Assembly: GCA_031264185.1 (NCBI GenBank)
Contig: JAISEL010000037.1
Location: 31,159 to 95,158 of the forward strand
Direction: 5' to 3'
DNA length: 64,000 nt
From: Deltaproteobacteria bacterium
GTDB taxonomy: Bacteria > Desulfobacterota > Desulfarculia > Adiutricales > Adiutricaceae
In this document: positions 57,019 to 64,000 of the stretch, piece after piece
Position numbering within the stretch: the first letter of the stretch is position 1
How the letters are laid out: each line of letters opens with the position of its first letter
Notes under the pieces: model-generated
The model's input: only the letters and a program-made list of their open reading frames with translations
What the model was told of the DNA's origin: nothing
Databases searched by the model: none
Position numbers and translations under genes: made by a program

Positions 57019-59118
57019 TCAATTGAAATCATACCGAATATTGACATAAAAATTACGGCCAGGTCCTGGATAGTCGACTCTGGATTCGTAATATTTGTCG
57101 AACAAGTTGCGGATCGCCAAATTCAGGGTGACTTTATGTTTGTCATCACTGAAGCTTATAAGACGTTTGGAGAGTGTAAAATCCAAAACAGTATAACTGT
57201 CTGCAAAAAAGTAATTTTGATATCCGATATTAGGCCGATTTACTCTGCTCCAATTTTGCAATCTTGCTCTGCCAACATACATGGCATTTATGTTAGCCGA
57301 GAGATTTTGCTCTGAATAGGCAAAATTAATTCCGTAATTGACCAGCCAGTCAGGAATTTCAACATCTACCTCATATGATCTAGTGGCTTCCCTGTAGGCC
57401 CGTCTTGTTGTGAAATGGGTAGCTTGAATATATGGCTCCAAATCGAAACTCCATCCCAATTGGCCTCCTATATTGAAAGAACTGCCGAACTCAAGACCTG
57501 CGTATGTCGTCGCTTCACTTGCGTTATAAAATTTTTCAATCGGATAGCCATTACTGTCGACTTCACCTGAGAGCATACTCCTAACCTGACCTTCATACAT
57601 GCTGTGAAAATACGTAAAATTGATATTCCAATAATCACGTATTAAATCAAATCCGAATTCATAAGATTTAGTTGTAAAAGGATCAAGATCAGTGTTGCCC
57701 ATAAAATGTCTGGTTGGAGGGTTATCGAAAGTATCTCGCGAAAGTTGATTTGGAGTAGGCAGATGAAAACCCTCAGAATAATTAGCTCTTATTTTCAACC
57801 ACTCTAAAGGTAGATACACTAGACCAAATGAAGGTGTCCAGGCATCAGGATTTGATGAAGGTTTATCTTCAATGTCAATGTTGAAAGTGTCATATCTGAC
57901 TCCGCCGTTTAAAATTAATTTATCGTTAAATAAACGGAGTTTTCCAATTATAAACCCGGCTTTGTCAGTATGCTTAATTTTTGGACTCGGCGCGTAATTT
58001 GCACCTTTATCATCAGTAAGATATCTCGTCCAGTCAAATCCCGCTGTTATTTCAGCCATATTCCATTTTGCCGAAACTTGACCCTGAACGCCGTTGATAG
58101 TTGTATCGTAAGGACCGTAAGTTGTAACATTCGGATCATGGCGATTCCTAGTTGGAGTAACATAATTATAGTAATATTTCCGGTACTCTTCAGTATGAAA
58201 ATACCTTAGTTGCCAGGATAAAAAGTCCCTTTCATCTTTACCGGTATAATTGAGGTCAAAAGACTGATTCTTTAAATCAAGCGTATTTACACTTCCGTTT
58301 TCCGGTGTGCTGCTGCCGGTACCGACACTGCCGCCTATTCCTTGAGCAAAATTGTTGAAAACATTTACTGTTAGGCCTATCCTGTGCCTATCATCCAAAA
58401 AATTATATCCGACATTTAAACCGCCGGTATAAATCCATTTGTCATCAGTACCAAACATATGACGACCTTTAGCATCTGTAAAATCACCTGTGGAGCTGTG
58501 ATAAAAATCAGCTGAATAATCTACCGGTCCATATCGTCCATCAAAACCTGCTAATTGATCGTGAAAAGAATAGCTCCCCGTTCCGACTTCAACATGGGCC
58601 GAAAAATCTCCTTCTCCGCGTCTTGTGATTATGTTAATGGCGCCGCCGAGAGCAGATGTTCCGTATTGTAATGCGGCAGGGCCGCGAATTATTTCAATGC
58701 GCTCAACGTTTACCTTAGTTAACCTAGCGATATTACTTACACCTGACAAACGGCCGTCAACCAATAGTAGAATATTGCCTGTCAACCCTCCGTCAGTATT
58801 GTAGGAATCGTTTTTAAAACCCCGAATCATAATCTGAGCCGAATCCTGCCCTGGATAGCTGTTAACATAAAAACCTTCCCTCTGCAGAATCTGATCCAAA
58901 CGTTGCTCAGGATATTTCTGCAGCTCTTTTTGGTCTATAATCGTCATGCTGGAGGAAACCTCGCGAAGTTGCTCCTCAGTCCGGCTGCTACTGACTACAA
59001 TGGTGTCAAGCACGGAGGTTTCTGCTTGGCCTCTTGCCTGGTCATTCTGTGCCCAGACGGGATATGCCATTAGCATAACCAAAACTGCCAATGTCACGGG
59101 TAAAATACTCAGTTTCAT
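57019..59118 (-). CDS. TonB-dependent outer-membrane receptor 4 (BtuB-like)
   Basis: A 699-residue receptor. The signal peptide is about 1-23, ending PVWAQ; then TonB box LDTIVVSSSRTEEQL, plug ITIIDQKEL-type segment and RGPAALQYGTSALGGAINI, and barrel with NYSEGFHLPTPNQLSRDTF and NTDLDPFTTKSYEFG. The last strand is FYVNIRYDFN. ATG 59118 follows AAGGAG. It lies behind riboswitch 4 and is divergent from tonB at 60902, the arrangement expected of a B12 receptor and its energiser. The gene looks intact. Confidence 0.93.
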   Translation of the reverse strand: MKLSILPVTLAVLVMLMAYPVWAQNDQARGQAETSVLDTIVVSSSRTEEQLREVSSSMTIIDQKELQKYPEQRLDQILQREGFYVNSYPGQDSAQIMIRGFKNDSYNTDGGLTGNILLLVDGRLSGVSNIARLTKVNVERIEIIRGPAALQYGTSALGGAINIITRRGEGDFSAHVEVGTGSYSFHDQLAGFDGRYGPVDYSADFYHSSTGDFTDAKGRHMFGTDDKWIYTGGLNVGYNFLDDRHRIGLTVNVFNNFAQGIGGSVGTGSSTPENGSVNTLDLKNQSFDLNYTGKDERDFLSWQLRYFHTEEYRKYYYNYVTPTRNRHDPNVTTYGPYDTTINGVQGQVSAKWNMAEITAGFDWTRYLTDDKGANYAPSPKIKHTDKAGFIIGKLRLFNDKLILNGGVRYDTFNIDIEDKPSSNPDAWTPSFGLVYLPLEWLKIRANYSEGFHLPTPNQLSRDTFDNPPTRHFMGNTDLDPFTTKSYEFGFDLIRDYWNINFTYFHSMYEGQVRSMLSGEVDSNGYPIEKFYNASEATTYAGLEFGSSFNIGGQLGWSFDLEPYIQATHFTTRRAYREATRSYEVDVEIPDWLVNYGINFAYSEQNLSANINAMYVGRARLQNWSRVNRPNIGYQNYFFADSYTVLDFTLSKRLISFSDDKHKVTLNLAIRNLFDKYYESRVDYPGPGRNFYVNIRYDFN

Positions 59119-59516
59119 CAGTTCTCCTTATTTAAGCCCAAAAAAGGACCATAATAGGAGTCATTGATTTCTTACATCACAATAATGCAATAAATCAGTC
59201 GACTCTAAGTGTGCCACAACCTACCTCCTAAAAAACAATGTTATATTTATTATCAATTAAACTTGGTCAGAAGTTATTCCGATATAAATATTTTATATTT
59301 TTAATAAAAAATAAATAGTATAAATAATAAATTTTATATATATCTAGTGACTTTATATTTTATTTTTATACTATTACTTGATATTTTTATTGCTATAATA
59401 TTTCTAAAGCAAATATTTTTTACAATAACATCATAAAAAAACGGTCCCTCCCAGAGCAAATAATTTGTCTGAAAGATGCCGCAAAATAAGGACTGCTATC
59501 CAATAAAATACAATAT
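59119..59516 (-). other. Leader 4, AT-rich part upstream of receptor 4
   Basis: About 400 nt, no gene. It is the same position as the spacers of leaders 1-3. Confidence 0.4.
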
Positions 59517-59720
<204 letters not shown>

Positions 59721-60012
59721 TTTTCTGTCCGTTCTTATTATTCCAAAGTATTCCGGCGTCTCTTCAAACTACTGGATCAAAATACAGTAACCGTCTAAAA
59801 ACATAATTGCCTTTGAGCCCAGTCTTCCGCCAGACAGGCCGGATAGACTGCCAATTAATTATTGCGAAAATGTACCTGAACCTAACCAGAAATTTGAATC
59901 TTGCCATGATACAAAAAAGGATAGTCTGAAAAACCCTTTCTTTCCCAGACCATTGGTAAAATTCTGATGAAACCCGTCGCCTCCAATTTGATTGGTCTTT
60001 GGAAATAAAAAA

Positions 60013-60044
60013 GCTCCCAGACCACAAAAACGTGATCCGGGAGC
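60013..60044 (-). terminator. Attenuator of riboswitch 4
   Basis: GCTCCCGGATCACG / GTGGTCTGGGAGC stem followed by UUUUUUA on the minus strand; nearly identical to attenuator 3. Confidence 0.85.
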
Positions 60045-60125
60045 CCATAATCCCGAACAACATAATATTATTAATATCTGTACTTTGGACTCATATTCCC
60101 CTTAGGCCCAAATATACATCAATAC

Positions 60126-60283
60126 AGGCAGGTCTTCTGGCTTTTCCCTTTTCCCGAGGCCTTCCCATCTTTGATGACAGTGACCACAAAACGGAAAATT
60201 TGGAATTATCTTCCAGGAATTACAGCGATGGGCCCGCTCCTGATTCTCACAGGATTCCCTATTCTCCTCTTGGCGAGGCACCT
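60126..60283 (-). promoter_or_regulatory. Cobalamin riboswitch 4
   Basis: B12 box at 60143-60126, GGTGCC at about 60283-60277, and all inner blocks in order. It controls receptor 4. Confidence 0.95.
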
Positions 60284-60293
60284 GAATTCCAAA

Positions 60294-60322
60294 ACAATAG
60301 TGTAAATTTATAGGTGTGTCAA
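60294..60322 (-). promoter_or_regulatory. Promoter of riboswitch 4
   Basis: TTGACA (60322-60317), 17 bp, TATTGT (60299-60294) on the minus strand. Confidence 0.8.
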
Positions 60323-60493
60323 TAAAAGTTTACAGAAAGAATTGGCTGGAAATGGTTCATTTCTCAGCTCCTGTTTATAGATAAAAATATTGTAATGTTA
60401 AATTTTATATTCATTAAGATTTGAAATATATTTTTATTTCCCAATTTATTTTTTTATTGGACAAAAAAAACGGAAATATTTTTGATCCATAAA

Positions 60494-60522
60494 TTGACAG
60501 ACATTTTTTTTTTAGATATATT
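60494..60522 (+). promoter_or_regulatory. Promoter of the tonB riboswitch
   Basis: TTGACA (60494-60499), 17 bp, TATATT (60517-60522). Confidence 0.8.
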
Positions 60523-60535
60523 TCTTCCTATCAAT

Positions 60536-60680
60536 AGGTGCCGACAGGCCCAACAGGGAATCTCGTTAAAAGCGAGAGCGGACCCACCGCTGTAATCGGG
60601 TACTCCGGGTAAAATCGCCACTGGCCGTTGGCTGGGAAGGCTACTTCAGGGGGCTGATCCGAAAGCCAGAAGACCTGCCT
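60536..60680 (+). promoter_or_regulatory. Cobalamin riboswitch of tonB
   Basis: Complete consensus on the plus strand: AGGTGCCGACAGG, AACAGGGAATCTCGTT, GCGGACCCACCGCTGTAATC, CGCCACTGGCC, TGGGAAGGC and B12 box AGCCAGAAGACCTGCCT (60664-60680). A terminator (60781-60810) follows and tonB is next. Confidence 0.96.
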
Positions 60681-60780
60681 ATTGTACCGCATATCCGGCT
60701 TTGTGGATTAGGTCTTATGCGGGCCCCGGAGATAAGCACAGTCTTTGGTGGTTTTCATCCTCAGGATAAAAAAGGGGAAT

Positions 60781-60810
60781 CCTGGATTGTATTACAATCC
60801 GGGTTTTTTT
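60781..60810 (+). terminator. Attenuator between the riboswitch and tonB
   Basis: 10-bp stem CCTGGATTGT / ACAATCCGGG with a 3-nt loop and seven T residues. It probably folds when the riboswitch is ligand-bound. Confidence 0.88.
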
Positions 60811-60901
60811 ATGGCCGCCAATGGCCCGGTCTTTCAACGGATCTGGCCTAAGGTTCAATTTTGCCTAAAAAAATCTGGTCGGTTGACTCGGAAGGCTAAA
60901 A

Positions 60902-61672
60902 TTGCTTCAGGCCATCGCAACGCACGACGTCATATTTGAAGGAAAATTTTACGGGCAGGCTCTTTTCTGGGCTGTGGTTGTCCATGCTGTGGCCCTCTTT
61001 GTCATGCTGTTCCCATGGCCAAGCATTGAACCTGTCCGAGTTCTGGCGCAGATGGAATTCGAATTATATGATCCTTTAGGGGGTGAGCTCGGCGGTGGTC
61101 AGGTAGAAGAAGCCGCTCCGGAGTCCGCTCCGGAGCCCGAACCGGAACCTGAGGAAGAACCGCCCCAGTTGTTAGAAAGCACCGCTCCCGAGGCTGAAGA
61201 AGTCATCCCGCCTCCACCGCCTCCGCCGGTGGAAAAACCCAAGCCTAAGACTCCCCGGCTTAAACCTGTTCAACAGACCAGAGGTCAGCCTTCGGATAAT
61301 CCGAATAGCGGCGGAACCGGAACTGGTCAGGAAGGATCCGGCCAAGGCGGAGTAGGCGGCGGTACCGGAAGGGGCAACCCAGATGCCTTAGCAGCCTATA
61401 AAACAAGGATCCAAAGACGTCTGGAGCGAAGCAAAAAATACCCCCCCATGGCCAGATCCAACCGGATTGAAGGGGTTGTCTACGTGACCTTTACCATCAA
61501 TAAAGATGGCCGGGTAGTTAACAGCTCTATCTCCCGCAGTTCAGGCTTCCCGGTCTTAGATGATGAAGCTATGGGATTACTGCGCCGGGTTAATCCTTTG
61601 CCTTCAATCCCCGATGAGGTTCATGCCTCAGTTGTAACTCTGACCGCGCCTCTTCAGTTCAAAATAAGATAA
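60902..61672 (+). CDS. tonB: TonB energy-transducing protein
   Basis: A 256-residue TonB-type protein. An N-terminal membrane anchor (about residues 20-42, LFWAVVVHAVALFVMLF) is followed by a Glu/Pro-rich periplasm-spanning segment (about 68-125, including IPPPPPPPVEKPKPKTP), a Gly-rich region, and a C-terminal TonB domain (about 165-256, with YPPMARSNRIEGVVYVTFTI and LRRVNPLPSIPDE). It couples the proton motive force, via ExbB/ExbD, to outer-membrane receptors. The start is TTG 60902; GGAAGG precedes it and no ATG is near. It is placed behind a complete cobalamin riboswitch. No exbB or exbD follows. Confidence 0.93.
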   Translation: MLQAIATHDVIFEGKFYGQALFWAVVVHAVALFVMLFPWPSIEPVRVLAQMEFELYDPLGGELGGGQVEEAAPESAPEPEPEPEEEPPQLLESTAPEAEEVIPPPPPPPVEKPKPKTPRLKPVQQTRGQPSDNPNSGGTGTGQEGSGQGGVGGGTGRGNPDALAAYKTRIQRRLERSKKYPPMARSNRIEGVVYVTFTINKDGRVVNSSISRSSGFPVLDDEAMGLLRRVNPLPSIPDEVHASVVTLTAPLQFKIR

Positions 61673-63048
61673 CTGTGTCGGCACCTGCCGGGTCAGGCTT
61701 TATGTTCCTTCCCTCTCCATTAAGCCTCCTTTTTTCCTGGAAAACAATGGAGCTATTTGAGCAGTATTCGCCGGACGGATAGACAGTTATGACCGTCTTG
61801 TTCCACCCGAATTGGCTGTCTGCATTTTTCCACTGCCGACTGTTTTGGATATCAAGATTATAAAAAGGCTACTCCTCTGTTGGGCAGACACTTAATCCAC
61901 TAGCATTTTCCGGGTCCTTTTTTAGCCTCCAGTCTTCTCTATCGAAACTTCCCAGCCCACCGAAACAAAAGTAATAAGTCCGAGTATGACCACAACTGTT
62001 TAAAAACTGATCGTTGAACAAGAAATGACACCCATGGGGCTTTATTCCCGGCTTTTAGGGCTGACTGTCCTTTTTAGTCAGCCGCCGCCAGTCTCCATGC
62101 CCTTGAAAAAAGCCGCCGTCTCTGATTACGACAACCGAAGGAAAAAGGACGGACTCTGGAAGTCACCCAATTGTCCCTCTCTTCAAAAGTCTTGATGGTT
62201 CAGCCTTCCAAAATTTTCTTCAGCAGTCAGAGTTTAGATAAATGGAAGAGTTCATTGAAGACTGAACCCAAATTTAGGCCTGGAAATCTTTACCTGCTTG
62301 AAGGTGCCTTTATGAATAAGTCCTTTTAGCCTCTTGAGATTATCCTGGCTCCCTTGATTGTCTGCAAAATGGCAAATCATGATCACCTCTGGTTTTACTT
62401 TCCGGGATATTTTGAAAGTCTGCAAAGAAATTTTTGTCAGTCTGCGGTGATAATTTTTGTCCGCCACCTATATTTCTTGGCTGACCTTTTACCAATGTAC
62501 TGCCGTCAAATCCTTTCAAATTCTTTGATACCACTGGTTACAGACCTTCCAGAAGCCACAAATCAAAGTCCAATTGATGTATATCATTCATAAGACATAC
62601 TGGCTAAAGACAACCAAAGCCAAGGCGCTAGCTTCTTTCATCCAAATGTGAGGAAAGAATTAGTCCATCGTCCGCGATACCACATAAATGATTTATAAAC
62701 TACAAAATACTTGCCTTTTGCCTAGTAAATATGCATAAATATACTTAAATAACGTATCAAACTGCATAGCGATAAATTGCAACCTTGATTTTAAAAATTA
62801 ACCGCACATAAAATTAATAGTTCTAATCATCAGTATCAATACATATTGTATTTCTACCTCTGCAATATCACGTTTAATGGTGTAAAATAAAACTAATTAT
62901 AGGCTTTATTCCTCAATCGCGTTATTTCATAATGAGACCTAAATCCATAACCCAAAGCCTAAAAGATGTCCCCCATATATGACGACTATGGCCTCAGAAA
63001 GAAACTTTTTCCTTTCTGAGGCCTTGGCTGATTATATCCTGGAGAAAA
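61673..63048. other. Gene-poor region after tonB
   Basis: About 1.4 kb. The minus frames at 62252-62467 and 62340-62534 (…KGFDGSTLVKGQPRNIGGG…) may be a decayed transposase-like fragment, too short to assign. A GGCTGAC…GTCAGCC hairpin lies near 62069-62092. No complete gene or RNA is seen; exbB/exbD are absent. Confidence 0.4.
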
Positions 63049-63780
63049 CTAACTTCCAGCTTTTTTCATCGTTCCGTCTGAGATAGTTATGCCCACGCCG
63101 GTAGGCGCCCCCGGCGGAGGAGTACTCCCATAGGTTATAGAGAGACCTCCAGAACCGGGCACAACTTGGCTGCCAATGTCAGGAGAAGCACTATCAAAAG
63201 TACCACTGAAGGTGGCGGTAGCCGGGGTAGAGTTAGGAGTACCGCTAACAATATAAGTTTGCATAGAGGAAGGAAAGCTCACGTTGAAAGTATTCCCGGA
63301 GAGGGTCCCGCTACCCTTAACAAAATTTATAAAGGCCTCGTTTGAGCTTGCTTCCTGAAAACCAACACTTAAACCGGCATCATAAATCATGTTGGAATTC
63401 ATATTCACCACAAATCCAAAATAACTGTAACTCACAGCATTCACCGGGAAACCGAAATCGAAGTGGCCTTCCACTTCCAATAACGGGCGCGTTTCCAAAC
63501 CGCCGTAAAAATCAATATAGGCCGGCAATCCGTAATTAGTGCCAGAAGCTATATCATATTCCGGAATCAGCTGGCCGGTCCCGGATACGCCAAAATCCGC
63601 CGGCCCCATAAAGCTGCCGGTCAAAACAGTATTCGGCCCCAAATTTCCTGTGGCCGAGGTTGGAGTGTTTGCATCTTCGACAAAATCGCCGTCAAATTCA
63701 AAGCCGCTTATCTGAAAATGGAGGTTGCTAGGATTAAGGTATCCGGTGCCGTTTGCGGTAGTATTTATTATATAGTAAAC
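63049..63780 (-). pseudogene. Surface- or secreted-protein remnant cut by IS630
   Basis: About 244 residues of a Gly/Ser/Asn/Thr-rich beta protein (YLNPSNLHFQISGFEFDGDF, GSGGLSITYGSTPPPGAP), with motifs loosely like the beta-barrel surface lipoproteins of Gram-negatives. The first roughly 26 codons of the open frame (MRARLITTLLYTDNRIANL) are the IS630 3' end read in another frame, so the true N-terminus and signal sequence are lost. It ends TMKKAGS at 63049. A specific family is not certain. Confidence 0.6.
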
Positions 63781-63784
63781 GACA

Positions 63785-64000
63785 TTAATATTTGTGCTTG
63801 AAGTCACACAGGGTAGCAAATTTGCTATTCGATTGTCGGTATAGAGCAAAGTAGTTATCAAGCGCGCTCTCAAGTTGTCCTATTGTTGGGAAATATGTGT
63901 TGTGCGTGATTTCTCTTCTGGTTATACGCCAACATTGCTCAATAGGGTTCAAGTCCGGAGAATACGGCGGAAGCGAAACCAACTCCATTTTATCCCTGAT
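63785..64000 (-). mobile_element. IS630-family transposase, 3' end (continues beyond window)
   Basis: The minus frame encodes LPPYSPDLNPIEQCWRITRR…ITHNTYF, the last DDE/IS630 box and following helix, then stops at 63785-63787. The gene runs off the end of the window. It differs from the relic at 54556 (PPYSPELYPVESVW), so it is a second IS630 lineage. The insertion truncates the gene at 63049. Confidence 0.9.

Noticed and set aside
62252..62534. Intact transposase
   Set aside because: Short overlapping frames with some transposase-like wording, but no catalytic motif and no start. It was left as possible debris.

Overview
The window looks like a Gram-negative, anaerobic, CO2-fixing bacterium, most likely a deltaproteobacterial (Desulfobacterota) acetogen. 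A compact Wood-Ljungdahl carbonyl-branch operon (acsD, a small ORF, acsA, acsB, acsC, acsE) sits beside hemL, four outer-membrane TonB-dependent receptors and one TonB. Parts of the window are GC-richer and densely coded. Others are AT-rich and full of relics, as in a genome undergoing decay and transposition. An endosymbiont of the 'Candidatus Adiutrix' type would fit, but the lineage is inference; no rRNA or tRNA is present to test it.

Layout. 1-2.2 kb: AT-rich decayed genes. 2.3-4.8 kb: priA (-). 5.1-6.3 kb: gene-free. 6.4-12.5 kb: a surface-glycan-like operon (+) of epimerase, DegT aminotransferase, two methyltransferases and an asparagine-synthase-like protein, interrupted by a 0.4-kb internally deleted IscB element that keeps its omegaRNA. 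12.7-17.4 kb: degenerate sensor kinase, YbjQ-like protein, uppP, rfaE2-type cytidylyltransferase and a J-domain protein. 17.7-21.1 kb: receptor 1 (-) with its B12-riboswitch leader, followed by a DnaJ relic. 22-23.7 kb: AAA-ATPase/PD-(D/E)XK protein. 23.7-26 kb: non-coding direct repeats and an IS relic. 26-28 kb: two small genes and hemL. 28.2-37 kb: the acs operon with a long structured leader. 37-40.5 kb: an ABC-2 exporter whose ATPase and permease are split by a 1.57-kb iscB element. 41.3-43.3 kb: oppD/oppF-like ATPases. 43.3-46.4 kb: M23 peptidase, two small genes and cheD. 46.7-61.7 kb: an array of three receptor cassettes ending in tonB, with IS630 and MITE debris. 61.7-64 kb: a gene-poor stretch, a surface-protein remnant and the 3' end of an IS630 transposase.

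How it fits together. The acs operon depends on a corrinoid (the AcsCD iron-sulfur protein). The four receptors each lie behind a cobalamin riboswitch and attenuator, and tonB lies behind its own riboswitch, so corrinoid capture is plausibly tied to acetogenesis. Between riboswitch and receptor lies a (CT)n microsatellite of very different length in each copy (10, 41, 63 and 86 bp), inside a short conserved leader ORF. This suggests hypermutable control of receptor expression.

The most unusual items are: (1) a full-length IscB reading frame with its omegaRNA in which the RuvC catalytic residues appear replaced; (2) the paired orphan omegaRNA; (3) the riboswitch - attenuator - microsatellite leader family; (4) an 89-bp TA-flanked MITE that interrupts one receptor and is almost identical to a copy inside a relic IS630 transposase 3.4 kb away; (5) a possible switchable RNA in the acs leader.
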